DNA from: Pohlia nutans
Lineage: Eukaryota > Streptophyta > Bryopsida > Bryales > Mniaceae
Length of the DNA stretch: 64,000 bases
Assembly (NCBI GenBank): GCA_022496805.1
Contig: CM040085.1
Coordinates: forward strand, 22,659,811 to 22,723,810
Direction: 5' to 3'
Shown piece after piece: positions 30,949 to 43,651 of the stretch. Each line of letters opens with the position of its first letter. Positions within the stretch are counted from its first letter, which is position 1. Under the pieces are notes generated by a model that made no database searches, had not been told where the DNA came from, and worked only from the letters and a program-made list of their open reading frames with translations. A program made the position numbers and the translations under genes.

Positions 30949-33915
30949 CTATCGCTGATCAGAAGTGCCTGAGTACGACGATGGGGCGATGGTACTCAAA
31001 ATCTCGGACTCAGCAAAAGCGTAGGGCGTTGGAGGCTTGGTGGCTGGAAGGGGAGGCAAGGCTGCAGCATCGCCGGTCTGAAACATCTGCTTCACGAGCC
31101 GCATGGACGGTCGTTTACTTGGATTTAGCAGGCAACACAAGAGCCCTAACCGGAGGATATCTTGCACGGAATTCGGCCTTGAAACCCTAAACGGCCCTGA
31201 ACCCAGTTCCTCATATTCCAGTGCCTCGTTGGAGATTTGAGCTGACAAGGTTGCGATATGATCATGTGTGCCCAACCTGGAGTCAGCCATGCTCACCAAA
31301 TCTCCAGCCTCGTGAGCGCGCCAGACGCAATCCAAAAGCACCACATCGTCGGCGCTGCGTGCACGCATGTTCAGTGGCTTCCTGCCGCACACAACCTCAA
31401 GCAGTGATTTTTATTTTTTGTCAGGCTCAAACAGTTTAGCATTTTTGCTACTTTTCCATGGACTAACTTAGGTAATTCAAAAGCAGGCAAGACTATGGGG
31501 TAAGGTGGATGACCCAATAACCGACGTGTACTATAAACCAACAATGGTATTCATTGAGAGCTTCTAATTCTATACCAGTACTAGATTTGCGTGAAAAGCT
31601 TAAAGCGTCGGTTTGTGGGCCATCCACTATATAGCCGCAAGTCAGGACCTACTGAGTCACAGCAGTGGCGAGCGACGTACTGGCCTGCAATTGTCTCCCA
31701 TAGTCTTGCCTACTTTTGAATTACCAGAAATAATCTCAATGCAAGTCACTTCGAGACATTGGATCTCAAGATCAATGTCAAGATCAATGTGATAATTAAA
31801 CAAGAAAGCAAAGAAAAAGTGAAGTTGAGCATGCATGTAGAATCCAAATAGTGAGTGGTCATGCTTGCTTCTTGGTGAAGATTTAATGCTACCTGCTAAG
31901 AAGCTAATGCTCTCGAGCATTATCAGTTCTAATCCCTCTCCTCTAGTCTTATGCTATCTAAGTGACACAATGACAAGAAGAGGCTGCATTAATTGAGATT
32001 ATTGTTTGAAGAGCAATCTAGGCTCCTTGGATGCTCTTTTCATTTTAAGATAAAGGTAATATCAGGATAATACGTACACATGTGCTACTTAGGCAATACA
32101 TGGGTGATACCTAGGTTCAAAGAGGCTACACATCTTGAGTCCATGAAGAAAATCTGGATATTATTCGTTTTCTTTTTCAGAAATTAGTCGGCCCAAATTT
32201 TATGTAGCAATTTACAAAAGAAATCCACTGACCTCAAGAATCAACACTCCGAAGCTGTAGACATCGGATTCCTTGGTGGCTTTGCCTGTGTAATACATCT
32301 CGGGGGCCATGTAGCCCAGGGTGCCGGCCATCTCGGTGGTCTTCTCCGCCTTGCGGTGGTCAATCAGGCGCGCCAGCCCAAAATCCCCCAAATGGGCATT
32401 GAACTCGCCATCCAACATCACGTTGCTGGCCTTCATGTCTCGATGGAGCACACATTGCTGCCATTCCTCGTGCAGGTACGCGAGTGCTGCAGCCACTCCT
32501 GCGAGAATGTTGTACCGCAACTCCCAGGTCAGAATCCCATGTATTTCCCTGTTGAAAAGCCATTCATCCAGGCTTCGGTTGGGCATGTAGTCATACACCA
32601 GTAGCAATTGGCCTCTCTCTTGGCACCATCCCTGCAACTGCACGAGATTTCGGTGCCGAATCTGGCTGATGCTCGTTGCCTCCGCCACGAAGCCTTCTTC
32701 CGCATGCGCCTTGTCAGGCCTGCTGCACCGTTTCACAGCCACCAACGCGCCGGAGGGCTGCAATGTGCCCTTGTAAACGGCTCCGAATCCGCCCGACCCG
32801 ATCAGCACACTGTCGCTGAATTCTTTCGTCGCCTTGCTCAGCTCCCTGTAGGTGAAAATTCGAGGCCCCATGAGATGCAGCTTGAGACTCAATGAATCTT
32901 TACCTTGATTGAACTTCTTTCGACGTCGACTGAGTATGAATATGCTCCCTAGAACCATGATCGTTGCTCCCAAAATCCCAGATACGATACCCGAAATGAG
33001 CCCAACATTATTGTTTGATCTGCTTGCTATTGCCTCTGGAGCAGGAGACAATGCCGGTTGTGGAGATGGAGAGCTAGACTGTAAGCCGCTGCTGCTGAAG
33101 CTCCACGATAAGATTCTGTGAACCTCCTTGTAATCCCCAAAGCTGCCACTGAAGCCAACATACGTGAACTCGTTGAGCTCTAAGCGTAAGTTCGGCGCCG
33201 CAACAATAATCGGCGCCGCCGGCTTGAACGCGTCTAACCCGGAAGAGAATCGCACTTCGATAACCGTCCCATCGTAATCAACCCAAACCGTGAAAGGCCC
33301 CGGATTATTTGCAAAGTAGCCACAATAACTGGTGTTGCCACGAGAATCCTGGCACAGATTGTGAACATATTCTGGGAAGAGCCATGAGTGGACCGCGCTG
33401 TTGAGGTCGATGGCAATGTGACTGTCACTGAGGTCATTATCATCAGGGGTAAGCCAGGTGTCGATCTCCACTGCAAAGATTCGCGTGTCGGCAAAGGTTT
33501 TGGTGTTGCACAGAATCTCGCCCGTGGCGTCCACAGTGGTGGTGTCGGGAGTGATTGTGAAGGCGAACCCGTCTCCGTTCATGTATGTTCCGTCCACGGC
33601 GTTGACAGCGCGGTGGAGCATGATCTCGAATGTGAAGGAGGTGTTGAATGATGCCACTTGACCCGTTGGGGGATCATACATCCTCACACTGTCCGGGTAC
33701 ATGAACCTCCCGCAAGAATGTGATACATTGTATGTGTAATACTTGTTGTTCAAATACATGGAAGAGTCCATGGAAGCGGCGTCGCCCAGCATGATGAATC
33801 GCGGGTCCGTGCTGTTGAAACTCGGAAAGCTGAAGTTCGTGTTCTGACACGCAACATGTCGAACCAGAATGATCAGCAGCAAGCAGCAGATTTGAACATG
33901 GCCTGCATTTGACAT
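30949..33915 (-). CDS. L-type (legume) lectin receptor-like kinase
   Basis: Two exons, 33915-32233 and 31395-30949, joined in phase 0 after LILE, give 709 residues. In order: signal peptide (about 1-24, CLLLIILVRHVACQ); legume-lectin domain (about 27-275) with DGFAFTI, FAVEIDTW and SHIAIDLNS; a Ser/Pro-rich linker; one membrane helix (about 305-327, GIVSGILGATIMVLGSIFIL) with a basic RRRKK stop; and a Ser/Thr kinase with GSGGFGAVYKG, VAVKR, HRDMKASN, DFGLAR, APE and DVYSFGVLILE. All core kinase residues are present and it is an RD kinase. Such proteins sit in the plasma membrane and sense cell-wall or extracellular ligands in defence or development; the ligand is unknown. The intron (837 bp) is unusual because its 3' end (CTGCTTGAG) lacks a strong pyrimidine tract. 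It contains a MITE at 31471-31725. Confidence 0.93.
31471..31725. mobile_element. MITE with GGTAATTCAAAAG termini, in receptor kinase intron
   Basis: Left GGTAATTCAAAAGCAGGCAA and right TTGCCTACTTTTGAATTACC are inverted repeats of about 29 bp that include GACTATGGG. A second copy is at 34354-34470. The superfamily is not clear. Confidence 0.75.
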
Positions 33916-33977
33916 CGTGCACTAGTATACTGCAACAACCAGCTTTGAGTTTCTTACGATGCACGTCTTGTCCAATA

Positions 33978-33987
33978 ATATATAACA
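33978..33987 (-). promoter_or_regulatory. Candidate TATA box of the receptor kinase gene
   Basis: On the minus strand the sequence reads GTTATATATT, about 65-70 bases upstream of the ATG. The distance suits a short 5' leader. Confidence 0.45.
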
Positions 33988-34353
33988 ATTTCTGTCCGAT
34001 CGATCTGCACGAAAATAATAGGTCTAGAAATGGTCACTTGCAAAGCAATGAGAGTGAAATAGCTAGTACTAGCACAACAGATTCAACATATGTCGTCTCG
34101 AAACATACAAGAAAGACCCGGGTTTTGTGGGTATTAATTGCACTGAACATTTCAAATTCATAAATTGAACAATCTTCGTCGACACAACTATTTCTCGTAC
34201 AGATCTTCGTATACCACTCTGGCAGCTACTCTTCATATATACCGACAGAAAGCATGAGCAAGTTGTGCAAACTGTATATATACATGACATTCAAGATGTT
34301 TCACCTTTGTAGTTACTAATTAGTCAACCTGTGTGAAGTAAATTATAGGACTA

Positions 34354-34470
34354 GGTAATTCAAAGACTATGGGGTATAACCGCAGGTCAGGACCTACCAA
34401 GCCACGGCAGTGGCGAGGGAGGTACTGGCCTGTAATCGTCTCCCATAGTCTTGCCTGCTTTTGAACTTCC
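34354..34470. mobile_element. Shortened copy of the GGTAATTC MITE
   Basis: GGTAATTCAAAGACTATGGG and CCCATAGTCTTGCCTGCTTT match the ends of 31471-31725. Similarity continues outside the right end (TTTCAATGCAAGTCACTT), so the shared unit is larger than the inverted repeats. Confidence 0.65.
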
Positions 34471-36058
34471 GGACATAATTTCAATGCAAGTCACTTTGAG
34501 CCATTGGATCTCAAGATCACATTGGACCACATTGATCTTGAGATTCAATGACTCGAAGTGATATAGGACAAGTTGTGGCATTATATGTTCCATTGTGGTT
34601 CAATCTAGATAGCATTATATGTTCTAATTCCTCTCTTCTAGTCTAATGGCAATATATAAGAGGCTGCATTGAGAGTATGACAAGCCTACTAAGAGAATTT
34701 TGGATAAACCCTCAATATATTGCAGGTGTCTGAAATATGTAAATTGCATATTATTTTGTGCAATCTTTAGTTCAGACTCAACACAAAAGTAGATGTTGGA
34801 TAATTCCTGTAATTGCTCTTCATTTCGCAATATACAAGCTACACTTTTCATACTATTTAGTGTATGATACACTATTTTGTAACATTAATGCTAATTCAAA
34901 CCTCATGGAATAGTGTTGCTATTGAGGTCAAACACCATATATTTACTTGCAGCTTTGGACTTCATGATGGCAACGTGAGTCATTGAAAACCTTCAAGATG
35001 GTAATTCCAAAGCATAAATTTGCTCTATCACACATTAATGTGACATTACATTAAATCAGAGATGACACTAGATAGAATCTAAGTTTTTTCCTCATGCAGA
35101 AACGGTGAAGCTTACCACAATAATTGTGAAGCGCAACAGCCCAGGAAATATACCAGTGTCTTCCGTGCGAGTTTTGGGTGTACATATATCAAAATGGTTG
35201 CACGTTGAACTGCTCAATCTCTGCAATCGTGTCCACGTGTGTTGCACACTGCTACATTTCATTTATGTCTGCACAAACTAACCCTAGTGTGAAACTAGGG
35301 TTTGTTTCCATCCCCACATATGTACATAACATCAAGAGTCGGTGAAAACACAAACTTAACGATAACCTCAACGAAACTCACTTTGTTCAAAAGGATGTAT
35401 CATGTGATCAGGGATGCTTAGTAATTTATTTAAGTGGCAAGGTAACCCAACTACCGTGATCACCACACACAGTTTGCCACCTTGTAAACAAAACCCTCAC
35501 CGACAAACTCAAAATTTTGAGCTGATTTCTCTCAGTGCATCCCACGGTCAGAAAGCACTCAAAATATGTCACAGGAACAATAGAAACAAGTCAACCCCAA
35601 CAGCTTATAACATAACTCCCTAAATATCCCACCCTATACCGGCATTTGCTCATATAATACTGAAATACAATGATGTATTTAAATATGTTATATTCTCAAA
35701 TTCAATAGCTTACATAAATATAACTTTATGTAGTGAAATACGACGACAATCACATGCTTGTAAAAAAAAACAAATGCAAAAATACAAAGTCAGAGAGGGC
35801 CTTTGGGATGTATACATTTCACAGAACTTTCAAGCACAGCAACAGTGTCGGTAAGGAGAGTTAAACCTCACCCATGAGGCACTTTCATCTTCACAGGCAA
35901 TGCCGCTCCGTGCTCAGTCAAAGCTGAGAACTGTTAGTAGCTGAATTTTGGTTTGATACGGACCTGGATTTAGTATTTTTGAGGTTGCAAGCAACGCATA
36001 CAAGAGGGTGGGTATGGGGTGGGTATTTACTAAGGGGAAGTACCTATTACCATCCATT
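34471..36058. other. Intergenic DNA, no gene seen
   Basis: AT-rich sequence with short ORFs only. The first ~130 bases continue the duplication shared with the kinase intron and include a small inverted repeat around GATCTCAAGATCACATTG. Confidence 0.4.
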
Positions 36059-36250
36059 TTAACACTTTAACGTCCATATCCACCACCGATTTCAAAGATG
36101 TGTTATAAAATGTTTGATGAATCACAAAAATGGAGTTGATATATAAATAGAAGTTGTGAATCTCAATGTGTAGATGAGTGGATCACATGTGTATGGTTGG
36201 ATTTATCATATTTTTATTAGTAGTTTTTAATTAATTTTGCAAAAGGTTAA
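36059..36250 (+). mobile_element. Truncated piggyBac-like MITE, family A
   Basis: TTAACACTTTAACGTCCATA and the next ~170 bases follow family A to TTTTGCAAA. The rest is missing. Confidence 0.6.
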
Positions 36251-38175
36251 GCAATCTGGATATCTTGGAGGATATATATAGTGTGTCGCAAATTTTTAAG
36301 GAAAAACCTTAGTAGAGTTGAATCCAAGCGAAATTATATTTTTTCGATAAAATTTGTTATTTCTATGAATTTTCACAATAGTCTGCCTTGAAAATTCAAA
36401 ACCATCCCTAAGTGAGGGCCATGAGCATTCCAAAAATGTTCTATAATCATTCCACATCAACCTATACCTGATAGAGAAGTTACCTTAATCCTTGAAGGAC
36501 ATAGGTTTTTGGTCATTTTTGAGCAACATTTTCTTTACATCTTTTTGTGAAATTGTTTATAGCACATTATAGTTAACACCAAAATGAAGCAAGAGATGTG
36601 ATTTCTTATTCCAATTGACCACATTAACAAAATAATTGTTATTAAAAACTAGGACATCAAAAATGCTTCCAGGACTAGATTTTTGTTTAATTTTCTTAAA
36701 CTTGAATGACAGGATCAAACTAAAATTAGATTCTTTTGGAACAAAATATATAAATATTCATTCAACACACTTTGAAAAAAATAACAATATAATTGAACAA
36801 AATCTCATGGATTTTTAGATGGTCAAAGTAAAGTTGACTTTATAATACACAAATGTGTTTGATGTGTATTTCTCACTTTATATTGACTATTTTTCTTGGG
36901 GGAGATGACCGACCGGAAAGAAGAAACTACGTGAGAACAACTTTTTAATCATTGTCCAAAAAAATTATATAAACTTTGGATCTACCATAGTTTACTTAAA
37001 TTGCAAAATGTGTGATTATATATAATTTAGCATACTAGAAATTCCTCTACTTTAGGTTTGAAGTAGAAAAAAATTAGTATGACAAAAAATTGAGAAGGAA
37101 TTTTAAAATAAAATAGAATGAGTATATTCACAACTACTACATGTAAAATGAATGATTTTTTTATGATGGGGGGTCAAACTGTGGACGAAGACTTAAAGTG
37201 CTAGTGTCCAGGCCGTGCGTATGTCATTGGCAATGTAGTAGTATGTTCATTGATCATGTTTAGTTCTTGCTCTTGTCATCGACCTCATTTCAGCTGCATT
37301 GTTTGTAGACTAGCCTTTAGGTTTCAAAATTCTAGACCAATACTTACCTTAGATGCATGGCATGCACTAGTTATAATGTGTACACTCCTTTTAGCAGTAC
37401 ATATAAATGTGGGTATACGCCAAGCTAAATTGGAGTTTTAAATTAACTTTGTCTTCACAAGGAACTAGTAAATCAAAAATTTATAAGTAATTTAGCATCA
37501 TTTAAAATAGTTTGGATTTTCATTTATAATTACCTATAGGGTGCTGAATATTATGTTGAAGTAGCTTTTTTTTTACTTAAAGGGTGCCCTAAAATTCAAA
37601 GGAGGAGGTAAATAGCCTTTATAAAAATACCCTTTGTACGCACGTGGTTATATAACATAAAGGGGAGTAATCCCCCCAAGTTATTTTTGCAAATGGAAAA
37701 CTCCAATAGATGACTTGAACAATTTTGGGGGAGTTACTTTTTTGAAGATTTGCCAAAATATCAATTTCAACTTCAGTTTGGAAGCCAAAAGCCTTGTCAA
37801 AGCCTCTATGTCCTTTAAGAATTAAACCGCCTCATTTACACCCAATTCCATCCATTTGAATACCTCATGAATCTACCCAATTGTCATACTAAATTGCTTC
37901 CTTCATCATTTAATTTGCAATCAAAAATCAAACAAGAATGCATATAATACACACTCTCAAAGAATAACAAAAGCATGTCAATGAACATAATTTTTAGGAA
38001 CCCACTTCCCATGTGACCGTATGAAAATTTAACTATAAATGCTCACTCAATATTTAAGTCATGATGTTCTTGGTCTCACTATGACCATTGCTAACAAGTA
38101 GCATCAAAGTTTAAGTTTTTTTTTTTTTTTTTTTTTTTAAATTATTTTATTATTTTTAAGTGGCCCCTCAAGATT
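36251..38175. other. AT-rich intergenic DNA, no gene seen
   Basis: No coding similarity. A run of 22 T lies near 38118-38139. Confidence 0.4.
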
Positions 38176-38384
38176 TAGGGCCGACTTCCATGCAAGGGGG
38201 GCAGTGGGTGGTCGGTCCTCCAAAGGAGGAAGTTCCACCGATATGGGTGGAAACAGGAGGATTCTAGAGTATAAATTTCCTTTGTACCGAAATGGGTGGA
38301 GCATCGGTGGTTCTTGAGACCTCAATTCTTGTCTTCTAGTGCCTTCCACCCACCACCCACTCACATGGAAGTCCGCCCTTAAAC
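38176..38384. repeat. Inverted-repeat element (~40-bp arms)
   Basis: TTAGGGCCGACTTCCATG and GGCAGTGGGTGG at the left pair with CCACCCACTCACATGGAAGT and CCGCCCTTAA at the right. The long T run just before it is adjacent. Probably a MITE of unknown type. Confidence 0.6.
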
Positions 38385-38673
38385 CATTGTGACTATGCCA
38401 CGACATTGGAGTTTGGCTCTAAGTAGCCGGAAAAAAATCCTTGGGTAGCAAGAAAAACTGAAAGATACATTGAGCAGAATTGAAGCAAATGACGATTCAC
38501 AATTCATTCCTATGGAAATTGATATCAATCTGGAGCTCAGGTGAGGCCCATGGAACAAGCCATTGGGAGGGAGTCTTAATGTTGTTGAGCTAACTACAAG
38601 GGCTCCTGTGTGAAGATCATGAAGTTTTTGCACATACTGCAAGTGCAATCTTTGCATTGCATCACACTACAAG

Positions 38674-38893
38674 TACTATAAGAAAACTTGGAAAAAAAAA
38701 CCGCAGCTGAATTCAACTGCGGTTCGTTTGATCTCATTCTGTTGTAGTTGCTAAACGACTGCAAGATTGTTTTTTCAATATGCAGCCTGTATTTAAAAAA
38801 AATTAGGGCGTATAATATACTGTTGGAAAGGTCTTCAAATGAATCGCAGCTGAATTCAGCTGTGGTTTTTTTTACCAAATTTTCTTACAGTGA
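38674..38893. mobile_element. Eroded CACTA-type MITE
   Basis: Ends ACTATAAGAAAACTTGG and CCAAATTTTCTTACAGTG are inverted. Internal arms CCGCAGCTGAATTCAACTGC and CGCAGCTGAATTCAGCTGTG recall the GGCTGCGGTTC motif of the element at 43127. Confidence 0.6.
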
Positions 38894-39180
38894 AGGAAAC
38901 TGGTCGCTTCTCATTGCTATTTTGAGCCATTCCAAAGTTGGTGAGTACTTTTTGTCACATAGGACAAGACTTTCCTCAATTGCAGTCAGTGAAAGGCGAC
39001 GGGTTTACTTGTAGTGTCAGCTTTTGGTGGCATCTACAGGTCTACAATTCATAGATATGATAAGGTGATCAATTAACTAGCTACACATCAAGCATATCAA
39101 TTAGAATGTCATACACTGTGGATCCAAGCTTAGTGGACCAACTCTAATTCAGAAATCATTTGCAATCATCCGAAGTCCCT

Positions 39181-39335
39181 ACATAACATTCCGTAGCCTT
39201 CATGCTCACTGCCTTTCCTTCATGCACTTTGCTCATCACCTTAAGCCTCCACCTGGCTAGAATATACCACACCATCTATTGTTGAGCCAAAGTAGGGACA
39301 GTGCATGCTACTGAATATTATATAGTAGAACATGG
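39181..39335. mobile_element. Diverged MITE of the ACATAACATTC family
   Basis: ACATAACATTCCGTAGCC is at the left and GCTACTGAATATTATAT at the right. It is related to 41901-42220. Confidence 0.45.
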
Positions 39336-39642
39336 TGTCGTTTTTTAGCACATAAAGCAGTGGAAGGGCGCCACAATTCGCTAAAACTGGACTATCAGCT
39401 AGGTTTTCTAGATTTTCTAGGTCTGCTCAGTGAGGTTACTCCCAACAAGACAAAGGTTCCCATCTTTTCCCCATTTTAGGGGTGAAATGCAACGAAGTTT
39501 CTAGTAGTGAGTGGTAACCCGGATTCGTACAAACATATAGATAGGAAAACGATGGAGGAGATGAACAGCAACTGCAGCTCAATAATGTTGATATATGGCT
39601 CCTTCATGGGGAAAATCAGATAACTTTAAGATGCACACATGT

Positions 39643-39659
39643 TTAGGGTTTAGGGTTAA
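39643..39659. repeat. Short interstitial telomere-like motif
   Basis: GTTTAGGGTTTAGGGTTA holds two plant telomere-type TTTAGGG units. It may be chance. Confidence 0.5.
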
Positions 39660-39944
39660 GATTAAGGGCAACAAAAATCAAAAGATGTATCGAACTTCTA
39701 CTTGTTGAAGATAATAGATAGATAGATAGATAGATATGAACTCCGGTCCTCTTCCGAGGCCGGCGTGAATAAAGTGTCTATTCGTTTTGACAATGAGCCA
39801 GTGCCCACCGGACAGAGGTCCATTGGTACAAGATTACTCACCTCTTTCGAGAATAGACACTTTAGTGACCAGAGATAAATACTAGTAACACTAGTAAAAT
39901 TCATTAGTTAAAACTAGCGCGAGTATACATTGGTGTTTGTTTTG

Positions 39945-40045
39945 CTGGTGGTCGCCAAGTCATGGTTCCAAGGTTGGTTGGAGAAGGGCGTTTATGTTAC
40001 AATTGTACGGTCCGGGTTCGATTCCCGTTCGGTCCGTCTGAGCGT
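39945..40045 (+). mobile_element. tRNA-derived SINE head
   Basis: GGTCCGGGTTCGATTCCCG is a near-perfect B box and GGTCGCCAAGTCATGG upstream fits a degenerate A box. No 7-bp acceptor stem forms, so it is not a working tRNA. Confidence 0.5.
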
Positions 40046-40464
40046 TTATTGTGATATACATAACTTGGTGCTGCTAGTGATTTAATCATAGGCAGGAAAG
40101 TTTGTACCAACCAACCGGCCCCGTCCCATCTACCTGAGACAAGTGTGTACTTTGAGCTATAAACAAAAGAATACAAAAGAAATAAGTAGTGGTCTTCACC
40201 ATTACCCTCCTTTTCTTTGGTAGTTTTGTTTTATTCAGTAGTCTATTGGTAGTGGCTGGTTATTTTCTATTTTTCTTTTATGTAGAATAATTGATCCGGC
40301 GTGATGTATGGCAATGGTATTTATTTCTTTAAATGTGGTTTTAATGGCGGTTTCTGGTAATTTAAATTTTCTTTCGAGAATTTTCATCGAGGGACCATGT
40401 GTAGTGCCTGGAATTGGTTCCTAACATGTTCTGGTGCTTCTATCTTAAAGCCATGCCCCTTTTT

Positions 40465-40584
40465 CACTAGTAGAAAAGGTGACGCTCCCCACGGACATGC
40501 CCAGGAAAAATCACTGTGCATGCGTGAAATTGGGCACTACTTGCATGGGCATCTCCCTCGGCAGTGCCACCTTTTCTACTAGTG
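40465..40584. mobile_element. CACTA-type MITE (120 bp), TTT target duplication
   Basis: CACTAGTAGAAAAGGTG and CACCTTTTCTACTAGTG are perfect 17-bp inverted ends, flanked on both sides by TTT. Confidence 0.88.
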
Positions 40585-40681
40585 TTTTGCATTGTGTTCC
40601 TTTCTATCATGAGTTAGAATAATTTCTAATTGCGCATTTTATATTTCTTGGTTGACAACAGATTCCCCTAAAAGTGACCTG

Positions 40682-42600
40682 ACGCATGCATGCGGCAGCA
40701 TTGGTGTATGTGAATGGGCCATCATCCACAGGCAGTTGTAATGTAGTCATGCAACTCAAATCTGAGTTGTGGAGTCTAAAGTACATGCATCCTTCACTAG
40801 TTCTACATCTACATATGCATGTACAGTACGGTTTTCCACAATGGAGCTCCAGATAATTTGCGTACGTGGCATAAGCGCAGAGGCCAATAGATGAGACCAG
40901 GGACGAATAACCTGCGAAAGCAAATTAAGGACTGGTGCCATTCATGTTGAAGCTATGGTTTGACCTTTTCAAGTAGGAATGCACAGGTCCAAAGAATACA
41001 GCAACATGAGCAAAGATTCTCATATGGTAGAAATAGTCATCAGCAAGCTTGCCCTGACCCAATAATTATGAAGTCCTGCAAATATTACTGCAAGCTCATT
41101 GGTTGAGGTTGGCAACTTCAAAAGGAGCCAATTCAGGAGGAGTCTGGTAAGTTGCATGGTGAGACCTCGAGAACCTGAAACGAAACTTCCAGATGCATGA
41201 ATAGAGAGCTAACGTGGCCACAACTGAAGCCAGTTCAAGGTCAGCTGGAATAATAAGGAAACTGAAAGGTTCACTGGATCACTGCCTGTTGTCATCAATT
41301 TCAATTTTTTTTAAATTAAAAATAATAAAATTAACAAGCAGCTACGCTACGAGGAGCACTGACTGAAATAGCATGGATGAAGGACGAGAATGCATTTTAG
41401 TGGACGTATTTGCTACAGTTGTTTTTAGCCAAGAAAATGGGTGTCCTTGCAATGTCTCTTCCCTACGGTTAGAGCCAATAAAATTAATTCACTGATGTGA
41501 TGGTCCATTTACACAGATGGCCCATTCAAACTAAGAAGCTCCAGCACTTGCGTTGCGTTCCTGGAATGTTGTATGGTAAATTTCGAAAATAATATACAAT
41601 TTCTTGCGGTGTTAGAGCCTTGTGTCTTCCTACTTTTGGCCAACGCATGTGTGTTGATGGAGCGCAAATTTCTTGTAGCACCAAAAATGCGTTGGAGCAG
41701 CTTCTTACATGCGACATGTTAAGAAAATAAATTTTACATGAGCACACTATAGCTACTAAAAACTTACTTGATGAACGCATATTCTTTGTCGCAGTGGTGT
41801 TGAGTGACGTGTGAATGGGCTATGAGTCACTAATTATGGCCCATTCACATACACCAATGTTGCCGCATGCATGCATGCATGCCTCACGTAACTTTGAGGG
41901 ACATAACATTCAGTAGCCTCTGTGACTGCTGCCTTCCTTCAACAGAATGATGTGGAATATCCCACATCATTTCATCCCCCAATGAAATGATGTGGGATAT
42001 TCCACATCACATCAGTAGCTATAGGGGCAAGTGGCATTAAGCAAGAGCAATCAACCATGGTGAATAGTAATCAAAAGCACTCACTCAATCACAATTCAAC
42101 AATGTTTTGTAATTCTTTATTTGATTCAATAGTCCATTCAATTACAAATCACTGGTCACTTCATATATAAAGGCGGATGAAACTAAAAGGCACCCTCTTG
42201 GAAAGCTACTGAATGTTATGGAATCTGTTGTCAACCAAGAAATATAAAACACACAATTAGAAATTACTCTAACACATGAGAGGAAGGAATGTAACTCAAA
42301 AAAGGAGCATGGCTCTACTTGCGGCACCTTAATGTAGTTGCACACTACTTGAACAGTAGTTGCAGCAAGAAAAGACAAGACTTTGAATTTTTATTTTTTT
42401 TCTTGGATTTACCTTCATTTCGCAGATGCAAGTGCGGCAGGGGCTTGGTGTGAATGGGCCTTGAGTCCTCCGTCGACAGGAGCTGTTATTGACAGTACTT
42501 TGCAACTGAACTGGCTTCTGGAGCCACTAACTTAGAGGTGCATGCATCTCCCTCACAGTTCTGCTGAACTAGCTTCGCTCTTTATATATTTGTGCATCTC
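40682..42600. repeat. Cluster of diverged segmental repeats
   Basis: A ~120-bp unit with GGTGT(A/G)TGTGAATGGGCC, a CAGTTGTAATG-like stretch and GCATGCATC occurs at about 40690-40810 and 42424-42570. Part of it recurs inverted at 41815-41880 (GGCCCATTCACATACACC). No gene seen. Confidence 0.6.
41901..42220. mobile_element. MITE of the ACATAACATTC family with a central hairpin
   Basis: ACATAACATTCAGTAGCC is at the left and GCTACTGAATGTTAT at the right. A perfect 27-bp inverted repeat with a 6-bp loop lies inside (41949-42008). Confidence 0.65.
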
Positions 42601-43126
42601 AAATTTTCATCGCTTGTTCCAATGTATAAATAATCAAAGATAAATATAATTAATTAATTAATAGAGCTCTTATATTTGTGCATCATGAGCAGATCTCTCG
42701 GAAGTTACAGGCATACTGATGTGACTTCTTTGGTTTCCCAAAAAAAACAAAAAAAAACACAAATCAAATACCGGTATACGTGCAGCTCTAACTTCCTTTA
42801 ACTTCCTTTGAAATGGGATTGTCAGTCACTCAGGCCCCGCCTTCTGTCAGTTGGGTACAATAATGTGTGCACTCAGCCCTATCAAACAACACTGCCTCTA
42901 CCTAACAAATGAGGTTCTAAGCTTCTACCAACCTATTACTACCAATGTTTCCAATATCGATAGTAGACATATTTGGTTTGGAATGTACAATACACGACAC
43001 CACCAAAATATGAGGGTGGAATTGGAAACATGGTGGTATTAATCGTTTGTAAGTAGAACTACTTCTTCCAATTTCATTGAAAATTTGCAAGCTGTGAAGC
43101 ATGAATCAACGTAAGGTTTGTCACTA

Positions 43127-43459
43127 CACTAGTAGAAAACTATGTAGAAAAGAACCGCAACCGAAATCGGCTGCGGTTCTTTTGACCAGCCTCATCTGCA
43201 CTCGATTGCTAAACGACTACATATTTTTCTTTTTCGTTTTGCGACTACAATTTTGAGAATTTTGGGGCGTGTAATATACCATTGGAAAGGTATTTTCAAG
43301 ACCTTTCCAACGGTATATTATACACCACAAAATTCCTAGAATTGCAGTCGTAAATTAAAAAAACAAACCTGCAATCGTTTAGCGACTGCTGATCAGGCTG
43401 GTTAAAAATACCGCACCGATTTCGGCTACGGTTCCTTTTGGCATAGTTTTCTACTAGTG
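43127..43459. mobile_element. CACTA-type MITE (333 bp), CTA target duplication
   Basis: Perfect 18-bp inverted ends (CACTAGTAGAAAACTATG and its complement) are flanked by CTA at 43124-43126 and 43460-43462. Subterminal arms carry GGCTGCGGTTC-type repeats, and the centre folds around ACCATTGGAAAGGT. Confidence 0.93.
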
Positions 43460-43651
43460 CTAGTGTTCATTAAGTGGGTTTTGAACCTTAGCTATAATAG
43501 CAACATAGGCCAGTGTAGTCTTTCTAAAATGGTGATAAACTTTAGTAGATTAGTTATCCGAAAAGTCAAGGAGGGGTAACCTCTCTGCAACACTGAGTTT
43601 TCAAGCTTCAATTAGAAATCGCAGAGATTGTCAGTCACAATGAGCCAAACG

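Noticed and set aside
31657..34593. Two related ORFs (31657-31920 and 34387-34593, minus) sharing a stretch ending GKTMGD
   Set aside because: The similarity follows the duplicated MITE unit at the DNA level, so the shared peptide is a by-product of repeats.
39945..40045. A functional tRNA gene
   Set aside because: The T-arm is good but no acceptor stem or anticodon arm can be formed. It fits a SINE head better.
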